DNA of 64,000 nt from Tardiphaga robiniae (GTDB lineage: Bacteria; Pseudomonadota; Alphaproteobacteria; Rhizobiales; Xanthobacteraceae), in assembly GCF_001618955.1 (NCBI RefSeq), contig NZ_LVYV01000012.1, positions 310,001-374,000 of the forward strand, read 5' to 3'. The notes beneath the pieces are model-generated. The model was not told the origin of the DNA, did not search any database, and saw only the letters and a program-made list of their open reading frames with translations. This document shows positions 26,625-35,440 of this stretch, in pieces (the stretch's first letter is position 1; each line of letters begins with the position of its first letter). The translations under genes were made by a program, and so were the position numbers.

Positions 26625-28142
26625 TTACGGCGCCTTTCGCCACTCCAGCACGCCATCACCCGCCGTGCTGATCGCGCCTGAAGATCCCACGGGCGTCTTG
26701 TCCGGATCCATCAAAAACGCCAGCGTCGCCTGGTCTTGCACCGGCACACGCGCCAGCGTGCGTTCATTGGCAGCAGTGCGCAGGATCACCACGCCGTGTT
26801 CGATCTCGCCACCGCGGCCATAGATCACCGTGAAGCTTTCGACAGTGCCGTTGCCCGAGGCCTCGGTGACATATGTCGGAACGGGCTTGCGGTTGCGGTC
26901 GGCGTCAGCCTGCACATTGGTATCTTGCGCGAGCGGCTGTTTCGGCGCGTCCTTCGACACCACCAGTGCGTGGTGCTTGGTGACGAAGCCGCCTTGCGCG
27001 TAAAGCAATCCCGTCTTGGTACCGGCGCGAATCTTGCGCACCATCGCGCAGGCGGCATGCGCCATGTAGTCGTTGAGTGGCGCGCCAAAGAACGTCAGAC
27101 CGCCGGTCACAGTCGGCTGCACGTCACTGCCAAGGCCGAGGGTGCGGCGGGCCATCTTCGGCACGCAGGGGAAGCAGCTATAGAGCTCGATGGCGCCGAA
27201 ATTCCTGCCGGAGCCTCCGACCAGATCCATCGCGACTTTCAGCACGGCATTCTGCGCGTGGCTTTCGACATACTGATCGCGGTCAAGATAGTCACGCGGC
27301 TCTTCGGCCGAGGCACCGCCCCAGATATGCACGATGCGATCCTCGGGCACGCCCGCAGCGCGCGCCTTCGCGAGGCTGGTGACGAGGATCGCCGCCGACT
27401 GGTTCACCATTGGATTGGCGACCATCAGCTTGGTATAGGGCCAGGCGATCAGCCGGTTGTCCGGTGTCGGTGTGGTGATCTCGTCGGGCGTATAAGCCTT
27501 CTTGATCCACGCCTCCGGATTGGTCGCGGCAACGCCTGCATAACGCGACCACAACTCGCCGGATTCGCGATGCGCCTCCCGCGGCGTCTGGCCCCAATGC
27601 GCGGCAGAGGCGGCTTCATAGAACGGATAGACCGTGACCGGTTTGGCCACGCCGAGCTTGGTGGCCATCGGCTTCTGATAGTTGGCGCCGCGCAGCGGCT
27701 CCGGCGCATCCTTGGCGAAGGGTGTCCAGGGCAGGTCAACCTTCGCGCGTTCGACTTTGGTCGCGGTGCCCTGCGATTCAGCGCCGGTGATCGCCGCGAC
27801 CTGCGATTCGCCGCGCGCGATACGCTTGGCTGCTTCATGAATGTAGCGGATCGGGCTTTCGCCGCCGACCGGGCCGTAATAGGCGTGCTTCGGATTGATG
27901 CCGAGCTTCTCGCTGAGCTGCTTCTCCGGTGCGGTGTAACGCCAGCTCAGGAAGTTCACGATGTCGAGGGAGTCGATATCCTTGAGAAGTTTTGCGCCTG
28001 AATCCTGTTCCGCGCGCTTCAGCGCCTCGATCATCAGTGCGAGCGGCTCAAGCCCCGCAGTGAGCTCTTTCGGATGATCCGAAAATTCGCCGACGCCGAC
28101 GATGACGGGGATGCGGTCTTCAGGTGGGTTCGACACTACCAT
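26625..28142 (-). CDS. Thiolase-like acetyl-CoA acetyltransferase with C-terminal extra domain
   Basis: 505 residues. The N-terminus RIPVIVGVGEFSDHP and the LGINPKHAYYGPVGGESPIRY region resemble the thiolase fold; the protein continues past the thiolase part with a C-terminal domain of about 90 residues (from NRKPVPTYVTEASG), found in the acetyl-CoA acetyltransferase group related to SCP-x. The usual nucleophilic Cys region is diverged (ITGAESQGTA), and Cys in IELYSCFPCVPKMA is a candidate reactive residue, so the exact reaction is uncertain. Sits 17 bases downstream of the nitronate monooxygenase gene. Confidence 0.8.
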   Translation of the reverse strand: MVVSNPPEDRIPVIVGVGEFSDHPKELTAGLEPLALMIEALKRAEQDSGAKLLKDIDSLDIVNFLSWRYTAPEKQLSEKLGINPKHAYYGPVGGESPIRYIHEAAKRIARGESQVAAITGAESQGTATKVERAKVDLPWTPFAKDAPEPLRGANYQKPMATKLGVAKPVTVYPFYEAASAAHWGQTPREAHRESGELWSRYAGVAATNPEAWIKKAYTPDEITTPTPDNRLIAWPYTKLMVANPMVNQSAAILVTSLAKARAAGVPEDRIVHIWGGASAEEPRDYLDRDQYVESHAQNAVLKVAMDLVGGSGRNFGAIELYSCFPCVPKMARRTLGLGSDVQPTVTGGLTFFGAPLNDYMAHAACAMVRKIRAGTKTGLLYAQGGFVTKHHALVVSKDAPKQPLAQDTNVQADADRNRKPVPTYVTEASGNGTVESFTVIYGRGGEIEHGVVILRTAANERTLARVPVQDQATLAFLMDPDKTPVGSSGAISTAGDGVLEWRKAP

Positions 28143-28159
28143 TGTTCTTGCTCTTGCCT

Positions 28160-29293
28160 CTATTCCGAAACCAGCATGGTAAGGTGCTCCGCCGCTTCGG
28201 CGAAGTCCTCCTTGAACTCCTGCACAACTGCGCCCGCCGACTTGACGCTGTCAATCAGGCCGACGCCTTGCCCGACGAAATAGCTGACCAGATCCCGTGC
28301 CTGTGCATTGCCCGCTGCGGCTGACCGATCGATGGAGGCGAAAGCGTCGCGGCTGATCAGGCTCTGCAGTGGCATCGGCAGTGCGCCGGGACTGTCTTCG
28401 CCGCGATCCCAGGCATCGGTCCAGACCGAGCGCAACTGCCGCGCGGGCTTGCCTGTGCGTCCCCTGGAGCGGATTGCATCGCGCGACGAGGCGGCAATCA
28501 TCTTCTCGCGAAAGATTTCGGAGGTTTCGGATTCCGTGGTCGCGAGCCATACCGAACCGGTCCAGACGCCGGCCGCGCCCATCGCCATACAGCCGGCCAT
28601 CTGCCGCCCGGTCATGATGCCGCCGGCGGCCAGCACCGGCACCTCGCGCATCGGTTTGATGGCCTTGATCACCTCCGGTACCAGCACCATGGTCGAGACT
28701 TCGCCGCAATGGCCGCCGGCCTCGGTGCCCTGCGCCACGAGAATATCGACGCCGGCCGCAACCTGCCGGATCGCATGTTCCTTGGCGCCGACGAGCGCCG
28801 CCACCGGGACGTCATGGGCTTTGCCCATCTCGATCATCGCCTTCGGCGGCACGCCGAGTGCATTGGCGATCAGCCGGATCGGATGGTTGAAGGAGACGTC
28901 GAGCAGCCGCAGCGCAGTCTCGCCATCGAATGGCTGCGGCTGATCGGAGGAGACTTCGGTGATTTTGAGATCGACGCCGTATTTCTTCAGCAGGCTCCTG
29001 GTGAAGTCGCGATGTTCCGGTGTGATGCGGCGCTCGAGCGACTTCCAGGTGACGTCCTTCTCGCCTGCGGTGGAGATGTTTTCGGGGATCAGAACGTCTA
29101 TGCCATAGGGCTTGCCGTCGACGTGATCGTCGATCCACCTCAGTTCCTGCTCCAGCGTGTCCGGCGAATGCGCGGTGGCGCCGAGCACACCGAAGCCGCC
29201 GGCGCGGCTGACGGCGGCGACCACGTCGCGGCAATGGCTGAAAGCGAGTAGCGGAAACTCGATGCCCAGCATCTCGCAGATCGGCGACTTCAT
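28160..29293 (-). CDS. Nitronate monooxygenase family flavoprotein (2-nitropropane dioxygenase-like)
   Basis: FMN-dependent TIM-barrel enzyme, 377 residues. The FMN phosphate-binding segments EAGGHCGEVSTMVLVPEV and VPVLAAGGIMTGRQMAGCMAMGAAGVWTGS (seen as two conserved blocks) and the N-terminal FPLLAFSHCRDVVAAVSRAGGFG are typical. Members oxidise alkyl nitronates, but in acyl-CoA gene clusters the true role is often unknown; enoyl reductases share the fold. First gene of the leftward operon with thiolase and thioesterase; ATG preceded by GGGAGA. Confidence 0.85.
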   Translation of the reverse strand: MKSPICEMLGIEFPLLAFSHCRDVVAAVSRAGGFGVLGATAHSPDTLEQELRWIDDHVDGKPYGIDVLIPENISTAGEKDVTWKSLERRITPEHRDFTRSLLKKYGVDLKITEVSSDQPQPFDGETALRLLDVSFNHPIRLIANALGVPPKAMIEMGKAHDVPVAALVGAKEHAIRQVAAGVDILVAQGTEAGGHCGEVSTMVLVPEVIKAIKPMREVPVLAAGGIMTGRQMAGCMAMGAAGVWTGSVWLATTESETSEIFREKMIAASSRDAIRSRGRTGKPARQLRSVWTDAWDRGEDSPGALPMPLQSLISRDAFASIDRSAAAGNAQARDLVSYFVGQGVGLIDSVKSAGAVVQEFKEDFAEAAEHLTMLVSE

Positions 29294-29504
29294 CGGCGTG
29301 TCTCCCTGAATCTCTTGTGACCCGCTTCATGTGGCGAGTTCGTGATGAACGCTAGCGTATGGGGAAGGGCGATGCCAAGCGGACGAGGGGCATTCCGCCT
29401 GGCAAAATACCGGGGCAACGACGCCCGATTTCCTGCTTGCGCTTTCGCGTCATGCGGGAAATGCTGCCCATAACAAGCAAAGCAAAAAATCCGGGAGTGA
29501 ATGC

Positions 29505-31166
29505 ATGGCCGCTGCTCAGCCGCAACCTGTCTCACATCAGAACGCGCGTATCGATGTCGTGGTCGTCGGCGCCGGGTTCGCGGGGCTTTATTTGTTGTAC
29601 AAATTGCGTGGCCTCGGTCTTGCCGTGAAGGTGTTCGAACAGGGCGGCGATGTCGGCGGCACCTGGTACTGGAACCGCTATCCCGGCGCGCGCTGCGACG
29701 TCGAGAGCATGCAGTATTCGTTCTCGTTCGATGACAAATTGCAGCAGGAATGGGACTGGAGCGAGCGCTATGCGCCGCAACCGGAAATCCTGCGCTATGC
29801 CGGCCATGTCGCCGATCGCTACGATCTGCGGAAGGACATCCAGTTCAACACGACGGTCAAATCTGCAGTTTTCGATGAGCGCGCCAATCGATGGACGGTG
29901 ACGACTTCCGATGGTCAGGCCACCATCGCGCAGCATGTCGTGCTCGCGACGGGTTGCCTGTCGAATGCGCGTACGCCCGAATTCAGGGGCATGAAGGATT
30001 TCAAGGGCAAGGTCTATCACACCGGAAACTGGCCGCATGAGCCAGTCGATTTCACCGGCCTGCGCGTTGGCGTCATCGGTACCGGCTCGTCGGCGATCCA
30101 GTCGATCCCGCTGATCGCCGAACAGGCGAGCCAGCTCACTGTGTTCCAGCGCACCGCGAATTTCAGCGTGCCGGCGCGCAACGCGCCACTCACCGATGAT
30201 GAGCGCAAATCGTTTCGCGACAACTATCCGGAGATTCGCCGGCAGGCGCGCGAGGATTTCAAGAACGGCATCGTGCAGCCGATTCCGGATCGCGGCGCGC
30301 TCGACGATCCGGAGCATGAAAGGCGTGAGAAGTATCATGCGCGATGGACATCGGGCGGGCTTACCTTCATGGGCGTCTACAATAACCTGGTCCTGGATCA
30401 GCGCTCCAACGATACCGCGGCCGATTTTATCCGCGAGAGAATTTCAGAGATCGTCAGCGATCCCGAAACGGCAAGGCTGCTGCAGCCGATCGATCATCCG
30501 GTTGGCTCCAAACGTATCTGCGTCGACACAGATTACTATGCGACCTTCAATCGCCCGCATGTGACGCTGGTCGATATAAAGGCCCATCCGATCGAGCAGA
30601 TTCTGCCGTATGCCTTGCGCACCGGCGGCAAGGATTACGAGGTCGACGCATTGGTGCTCGCCACCGGCTTCGACGCGATGACCGGCTCGGTCGCCAAGAT
30701 CGACATTCGCGGCCGCGGTGGCCAGACGCTGAATGACAAATGGTCCGAAGGCCCGCGAACCTATCTCGGCTTGATGAGCGCCGGCTTCCCGAACCTCTTT
30801 ATAGTCACCGGCCCTGGCTCGCCATCTGTACTGTCGAACATGATCGTGTCCATCGAGCAGCATGTCGACTGGATCACCGACTGCGTCGCTTACATGCGTG
30901 ACCGTGGCGCAGAGGTGATCGAGGCAACGCGTTCCGCGGAGGACAAATGGGTCGCTCATGTCAACGAGGTGGCGGCTGGCACGCTCTATCCGCAGGCTAA
31001 TTCCTGGTATATGGGCGCGAATATTCCCGGCAAGCCGCAGATATTCATGCCCTATATTGGCGGCGTCGGCGTCTACCGGCAGATTTGCAACGATATCGCC
31101 GCGAAGGACTATGAGGGATTCGCGATGACGGTGGGGGCGCGGCCAAAGGAGGCGGTGGCGTCGTAG
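29505..31166 (+). CDS. Flavin-containing Baeyer-Villiger-type monooxygenase
   Basis: NADPH- and FAD-dependent oxygenase inserting oxygen next to a ketone carbonyl to give an ester or lactone. 553 residues. Two Rossmann motifs are visible: VVVVGAGFAGLYLLY near residue 13 and VGVIGTGSSAIQSI near 187. The Baeyer-Villiger fingerprint FxGxxxHxxxWP is matched exactly by FKGKVYHTGNWP at about 166-177. Length and fingerprint place it with cyclohexanone-monooxygenase-like enzymes. ATG at 29505 has GGGAGTG upstream. Divergent from the nitronate monooxygenase operon. A lactone product would hydrolyse to a hydroxy acid, which fits the nearby acyl-CoA genes (inference). Confidence 0.9.
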   Translation: MAAAQPQPVSHQNARIDVVVVGAGFAGLYLLYKLRGLGLAVKVFEQGGDVGGTWYWNRYPGARCDVESMQYSFSFDDKLQQEWDWSERYAPQPEILRYAGHVADRYDLRKDIQFNTTVKSAVFDERANRWTVTTSDGQATIAQHVVLATGCLSNARTPEFRGMKDFKGKVYHTGNWPHEPVDFTGLRVGVIGTGSSAIQSIPLIAEQASQLTVFQRTANFSVPARNAPLTDDERKSFRDNYPEIRRQAREDFKNGIVQPIPDRGALDDPEHERREKYHARWTSGGLTFMGVYNNLVLDQRSNDTAADFIRERISEIVSDPETARLLQPIDHPVGSKRICVDTDYYATFNRPHVTLVDIKAHPIEQILPYALRTGGKDYEVDALVLATGFDAMTGSVAKIDIRGRGGQTLNDKWSEGPRTYLGLMSAGFPNLFIVTGPGSPSVLSNMIVSIEQHVDWITDCVAYMRDRGAEVIEATRSAEDKWVAHVNEVAAGTLYPQANSWYMGANIPGKPQIFMPYIGGVGVYRQICNDIAAKDYEGFAMTVGARPKEAVAS

Positions 31167-31176
31167 CAGAAGCACT

Positions 31177-31330
31177 TTCTTTCCCCTCCCCTCTTGCAGG
31201 GGAGGATGGATCGAACACGCGAAGCGGGTTCGAGACGGGAGAGGGGCCCGCGGAGTCCGCGCGTCGCTGCACCCCTCTCCCGCCTTCGCTTCGCTCAGGC
31301 ACCCTCTCCCGCAAGGGGAGAGGGAAGAAA
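31177..31330. repeat. GC-rich palindromic intergenic repeat
   Basis: Element with outer arms TTCTTTCCCCTCCCC and GGGGAGAGGGAAGAA (near inverted repeats) enclosing three hairpins: CCTCCCCT-CTTGC-AGGGGAGG, TCGAAC-N10-GTTCGA and CCCTCTCCC-GCAA-GGGGAGAGGG. Same family as the element at 54150-54300. It lies between convergent BVMO and SDR genes and may serve as a transcription end. Confidence 0.7.
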
Positions 31331-31331
31331 G

Positions 31332-32123
31332 CTAAAACGCCGTATACCCGCCATCGATCACGAACGTATCCGCCGTATGATACGATGACGCCTTGCTCAT
31401 CAGATAGACAGCGATGCCGCCGAAGTCCGACGGTTCGCCGAAACGGCGCAACGGAATGCGCGGCATCACATTGGCGACGAATTTCTCGTTGCCCATGATT
31501 CCTGCGGTCATGTCGCTCTTGATCCAGCCCGGCAGGATCGCATTCGCTGTCACGCCCTGACGCGCCAGCTCGACCGCGAGCGCGCGGACCAGCGCATTGA
31601 TCGCCGCCTTGGTCGCCGCATAGTGCTCGTTGCGCGCGGTGCCGAAGATCGAGGCGAGGCTTGACGTCGCGACCAGACGGCCGAACTTGTCGCCGGCCTC
31701 GGCGCGTTCCGTCATATGTCGTGCGGCGACCTGGAAGGCATGGAAGACACCGTCGAGATTGGTGGCGAACATGGTGCGCCACTGCTCTTCGGTGCGGTCG
31801 ATGAAATTATGCCGGCCGCCGCCACCGATGCCGGCATTGGCGAAGCAGCCGTCGACACGGCCGAATTTTTTGAGCGTGGCATCCATCGCCGCCTTCACCG
31901 AGGCGGTGTCGGTGACGTCGCAAACCAGCGTGTCGACCTTGCCGGTACAGTTCGCCATGCTGGCAGCCGCCGCCTTGTTCTTCTCGGCGTTGCGGCCCCA
32001 GATCGAGACATTGCAACCGGCGGTGGCCAGCGCCTGCGCGATGCCGAGGCCGATACCGCCATTACCGCCGGTGATGACGGCCACGCGGCCGCTGAGGTCG
32101 AATATCTGTGTAGACGTTGCCAT
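31332..32123 (-). CDS. Short-chain dehydrogenase/reductase
   Basis: 263 residues with the cofactor motif TGGNGGIGLGIA, NAG(IGGG), the catalytic Ser in VATSSLASIFG and the intact YAATK (Tyr/Lys) motif; ends with FVIDGGYTAF. Start set at ATG 32123, where the fold begins; 37 upstream in-frame residues are unconserved. Divergent from the enoyl-CoA hydratase gene. In this acyl-CoA neighbourhood a 3-hydroxyacyl-CoA or 3-hydroxyacid dehydrogenase role is likely but not provable. Confidence 0.88.
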   Translation of the reverse strand: MATSTQIFDLSGRVAVITGGNGGIGLGIAQALATAGCNVSIWGRNAEKNKAAAASMANCTGKVDTLVCDVTDTASVKAAMDATLKKFGRVDGCFANAGIGGGGRHNFIDRTEEQWRTMFATNLDGVFHAFQVAARHMTERAEAGDKFGRLVATSSLASIFGTARNEHYAATKAAINALVRALAVELARQGVTANAILPGWIKSDMTAGIMGNEKFVANVMPRIPLRRFGEPSDFGGIAVYLMSKASSYHTADTFVIDGGYTAF

Positions 32124-32341
32124 GTCAGCGTTTCCATGTTTGGCGCGCGTTATGCCGTGCGTCCGTTGGTGGGCTGGTGTTCCCCGGGAAGCATGGACAA
32201 GCGCGTCCGAAAAATCAAATATGCCGCCTGACATACAATCGCATGATCCCGAAAAGTGGATGCCGGTTTTCGGATCAGATCATGCCCAGACAAAGCTTCC
32301 ACACCGCGGAATAAACACGCGGATCATCTCGCGAGGAAACC

Positions 32342-33136
32342 ATGCAGTTCAAACACGTCACGCTCGATTTCGACGGCAATGTCGCCATCCTGAAGCTCGA
32401 TCATCAGGAGGTGATGAACGCGGTGTCGGTCGACATGCTCGGCGGCCTCGGCGAGGCGCTGGACGAGATCGATGATCGCAAGGCGGACGTGCGCTGCGTG
32501 GTGCTCACCGGTGCCGGCCGTGCCTTCTGCACGGGCGCCAATCTTCAGGGGCGCAACAATCAGCTCACAAAGGCGCGCAGCAACGCCGGCGCCACGCTGG
32601 AGACCGCCTTCCATCCGTTCCTGCGCCGGCTGCAGAACCTGCATTGCCCGATCGTCACCGCGGTGAATGGCCCCGCCGCCGGCGCCGGCATGAGCTTCGC
32701 GCTGATGGGCGATCTCATTTTGTGCGCGCGCTCGTCCTATTTCCTGCAGGCGTTCCGCCGTATCGGCCTGGTGCCGGATTGCGGCTCGACCTGGATCCTG
32801 CCCCGCCTGATCGGCAAGGCGCGTTCGGTCGAACTGTCGTTGCTTGGCGAAAAGCTGCCGGCCGAGAAGGCGCTGGAATGGGGCCTCGTCAACCGCGTCT
32901 ATGACGATGCGGCGCTGATGGATGAAGCCATGAAGCTCGCCCATGAACTCGCCAACGGCCCGACCATCGCACTGTCGCTGATCCGCAAGCTCTACTGGGA
33001 AAGCCCGGAGAATTCCTTCGAGGACCAGATCAATCTCGAGGTCAAATCGCAGCGCGCCGCCGGTGCTTCGCCGGACTTCAAGGAAGGCGTCGCGGCGTTC
33101 CTGGAAAAACGTCCGGCCAAGTTCACGGGCCAGTAA
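32342..33136 (+). CDS. Enoyl-CoA hydratase/isomerase family protein
   Basis: 264 residues, crotonase fold: VVLTGAGRAFCTGANLQ (first oxyanion-hole strand) and VTAVNGPAAGAGMSFALMGDLILCA (second) are clear, as is the C-terminal SPDFKEGVAAFLEKRPAKFTG. Hydrates or isomerises an unsaturated acyl-CoA. The start has GAGGAAA upstream. First gene of a tight operon with the phosphotransferase (three-base gap) and DUF6285 protein. Confidence 0.9.
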   Translation: MQFKHVTLDFDGNVAILKLDHQEVMNAVSVDMLGGLGEALDEIDDRKADVRCVVLTGAGRAFCTGANLQGRNNQLTKARSNAGATLETAFHPFLRRLQNLHCPIVTAVNGPAAGAGMSFALMGDLILCARSSYFLQAFRRIGLVPDCGSTWILPRLIGKARSVELSLLGEKLPAEKALEWGLVNRVYDDAALMDEAMKLAHELANGPTIALSLIRKLYWESPENSFEDQINLEVKSQRAAGASPDFKEGVAAFLEKRPAKFTGQ

Positions 33137-33139
33137 GCC

Positions 33140-34138
33140 TTGAGCACGGCGTCCGTCGCGGAGCTTTTGGCGCGCAGTGCGGCGGCGTGGTGTCCCGGCG
33201 CGGCAGGCGTGACATCCGCAGTGCGGCTGTCCGGCGGCGCCAGTCAGGAGACGTGGTCGTTCGACATCATGCATCCCGATGGTGCCATCGGCGCGATCCT
33301 GCGCCGCGCACCGTCGGGGTATGGCGCTGCGCCCGGCCGTGCTGCGGGCCTCGATGCGGAAGCGGTACTCATGCAACTCGCGCATGATGCCGGTGTGCCG
33401 TCGCCGAAGGTGCTGCATGTTCTCAAACCGGATGACGATCTGGGAACAGGCTTCATCATGCAGCGAGTCGCTGGCGAAACCATCCCGCGCAAAATTTTGC
33501 GCGACGATGAATTCGCCGGAGCGCGGCCCAAACTCGCCCGGCAATGCGGCGAGATCCTAGCCGGCATTCACGGGCTGTCCGCTGCAAGCCTGCCGCAACT
33601 GCGCCGCATGAATGCCGCAGCAGAAATCGCCGAATTGCAGCGTGAGATCGACGGTTTTGGCTGGCCGCGCCCGGTGTTCCAGCTGGCGCTACGCTGGTTG
33701 CGCGGCAACGATCCCGGCCCATCAGAACGCGTCACTTTGGTGCATGGCGATTTCCGCCATGGCAATCTGATAGTCGGGCCCGATGGCGTCCGCGCCGTGC
33801 TGGATTGGGAACTGGCCCATCTCGGTGATCCCATGGAGGATCTCGGCTGGATCTGCGTCAATTCCTGGCGCTTCGGTGTCATCGACAAGCCGGTTGGCGG
33901 GTTTGGTACTTATGAAGAGTTGTTCGCTGGTTACGAAGCGGCTAGCGGGATCGCTGTCGATGCACAGCGGGTGAAATTCTGGGAAGTGATGGGCACGCTG
34001 CGCTGGGGCGTGATGTGCGTTGGCATGATGCAGCGGTTTCGTCTCGGGCCGGATCATTCGATGGAGCGCGCGATGATCGGGCGGCGGTCGTCGGAAACCG
34101 AGATTGATCTGCTCAGGCTGTTGGCACCGCGAGGTTAA
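33140..34138 (+). CDS. Phosphotransferase family protein (ACAD10/LvaA-like kinase)
   Basis: 332 residues, kinase fold of the aminoglycoside phosphotransferase superfamily. The catalytic loop is VHGDFRHGNL (H-D-N order), and the metal site is LDWELAHLGDP. The ATP-site N-lobe begins near LSGGASQETWSFD. Start is TTG 33140, three bases after the enoyl-CoA hydratase stop. Kinases of this type beside acyl-CoA dehydrogenases phosphorylate 4-hydroxyacyl-CoAs (LvaA in Pseudomonas putida; N-terminal half of animal ACAD10/11). The four-base gap to the DUF6285 gene parallels the LvaA-LvaB pair. Antibiotic resistance is an unlikely role. Confidence 0.87.
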   Translation: MSTASVAELLARSAAAWCPGAAGVTSAVRLSGGASQETWSFDIMHPDGAIGAILRRAPSGYGAAPGRAAGLDAEAVLMQLAHDAGVPSPKVLHVLKPDDDLGTGFIMQRVAGETIPRKILRDDEFAGARPKLARQCGEILAGIHGLSAASLPQLRRMNAAAEIAELQREIDGFGWPRPVFQLALRWLRGNDPGPSERVTLVHGDFRHGNLIVGPDGVRAVLDWELAHLGDPMEDLGWICVNSWRFGVIDKPVGGFGTYEELFAGYEAASGIAVDAQRVKFWEVMGTLRWGVMCVGMMQRFRLGPDHSMERAMIGRRSSETEIDLLRLLAPRG

Positions 34139-34142
34139 AGAC

Positions 34143-34517
34143 ATGCAGGATGAACCGAGGCCGGACGAACTGGTGAAGGCCGTCGCGGAGTTTCTCCGCA
34201 ACGACATTGCACCTCAAATCTCGGGCCATGCCGCCTTCAAGCTGCGTGTCGCGATCAACGCGCTTGATCTGGTGACCCGGCAACTGACGCTCGCCGGCGA
34301 CAGCGACGCCGCCGAGCTGCATGGGCTCACGATGCTGCTCGGCGTGCATGGCACGCTCGACGGGTTGAACCAGGATCTCGCCGACCGTATCGCGCAAGGT
34401 GATGTCGATCTCACTACACCCGGTGTGAAGGAGCATCTGTGGCAGACGACACTGGCGAAGCTCGCCGTCGATCAGCCGAACTATGGTTCCTACAAGCGCG
34501 AGCTGGAACCGAAGTAA
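34143..34517 (+). CDS. DUF6285 protein, probable partner of the phosphotransferase
   Basis: 124 residues, mostly helical, no membrane segment or signal. Recognisable features are MQDEPRPDELVKAVAEFLRNDIAP, HAAFKLRVAINALDLVTRQL and the end KLAVDQPNYGSYKRELEPK. Such small proteins sit directly after ACAD10-type kinases; in P. putida the equivalent small LvaB protein is needed with LvaA for 4-hydroxyacyl-CoA phosphorylation (recalled from literature). Whether DUF6285 and LvaB are the same family should be checked. The gene ends in a hairpin shared with the convergent enoyl-CoA hydratase. Confidence 0.78.
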   Translation: MQDEPRPDELVKAVAEFLRNDIAPQISGHAAFKLRVAINALDLVTRQLTLAGDSDAAELHGLTMLLGVHGTLDGLNQDLADRIAQGDVDLTTPGVKEHLWQTTLAKLAVDQPNYGSYKRELEPK

Positions 34518-34535
34518 GCGCCGAAGCGCTACTTC
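34511..34535. terminator. Hairpin overlapping convergent stop codons
   Basis: GAAGTA(A)GCGC-CGAA-GCGCTACTTC forms a 10 bp stem with one bulged A across the stop of the DUF6285 gene and into the end of the convergent enoyl-CoA hydratase gene. No clear T tract. Confidence 0.4.
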
Positions 34536-35308
34536 CCCTTCCAGTTCGGCTTGCGCTTTTCGGAGAATGCCTTCGGTCCTTCGACGTAATCCTCCGATGC
34601 CGCCATCGCCTTCACCGCCGGATATTCGCGCTGCTCGGTGATCGCCTGTTCCAGCGACACCGCCATGCCCTTCTGGATCGCCTGCTTGGAGGCGCGGATG
34701 GACATCGGTGAGTTCTGGCAGATGGTCTCGGCCCAGCGCAGCGCGGCGTTCAGAGCTTCGCCCTGCGGCACCACCTCGTTGACGAAGCCAAGCTCATAGC
34801 CTTCCTGTGGCTTCACATGGCGCGCGGCGAGGATCATCCCCATGGCGCGCTTCATGCCGATCTGGCGCGGCAGCCGCTGTAGGCCGCCAGCGAGTGCGGC
34901 AAGGCCGACGCGTGGCTCGGGTAGTGCGAAGGTCGCATTTTCCGCAGCGATGATGAGGTCGCAGGCCAGCGCAATCTCGAAGCCGCCGCCCATGGCAACG
35001 CCGTTCACCGCAGCAATGATCGGTTTGTCGCAATCGAAGCGCGCGGTGAGGCCGGCGAAGCCCGACGTGTTCCAGCCGCGCTTGCCGCCGGCGGCTTGCC
35101 ACTTCAGATCGTTGCCGGCGCAGAACGCCTTGTCGCCGGCGCCGGTGACGATCGCCACCCACTGTTCGGGATCACTAGCGAAGTCGTTGAATACCTCGTG
35201 CAGCTCGTTATGCGCGTCGGTGTGCAGCGCGTTGTAAACTTCCGGGCGTGACAGTGTCACGATGGTGATCGGTCCCTTGCGGGTCACAGTTGAGAATTGC
35301 AGAGCCAT
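34529..35308 (-). CDS. Enoyl-CoA hydratase/isomerase family protein
   Basis: 259 residues, crotonase fold: VTGAGDKAFCAGNDLKWQA and IAAVNGVAMGGGFEIALACDLIIAA carry the oxyanion-hole residues, and LPEPRVGLAALAGGLQRLP the active-site helix. Start chosen at ATG 35308, which has GGGAGG upstream. Lies between two rightward genes of the acyl-CoA cluster and is divergent from the acyl-CoA dehydrogenase. Not the same subfamily as the hydratase at 32342. Confidence 0.9.
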   Translation of the reverse strand: MALQFSTVTRKGPITIVTLSRPEVYNALHTDAHNELHEVFNDFASDPEQWVAIVTGAGDKAFCAGNDLKWQAAGGKRGWNTSGFAGLTARFDCDKPIIAAVNGVAMGGGFEIALACDLIIAAENATFALPEPRVGLAALAGGLQRLPRQIGMKRAMGMILAARHVKPQEGYELGFVNEVVPQGEALNAALRWAETICQNSPMSIRASKQAIQKGMAVSLEQAITEQREYPAVKAMAASEDYVEGPKAFSEKRKPNWKGK

Positions 35309-35440
35309 CGCGGCCTCCCTTTTGTTTTTCGTTAGGCAGAATTTACGCCGCGCGGGCGCGCTTGACTTGATCGGACGATGCCATCTTAATCGCTCGATTA
35401 ACAAGAGCAACAAAGCTCGGAAAACAATCGGGAGAGTGCC

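Noticed and set aside
33140-34138. Aminoglycoside resistance gene
   Set aside because: Shares the kinase superfamily, but operon context with acyl-CoA genes and DUF6285 points to acyl-CoA metabolism.
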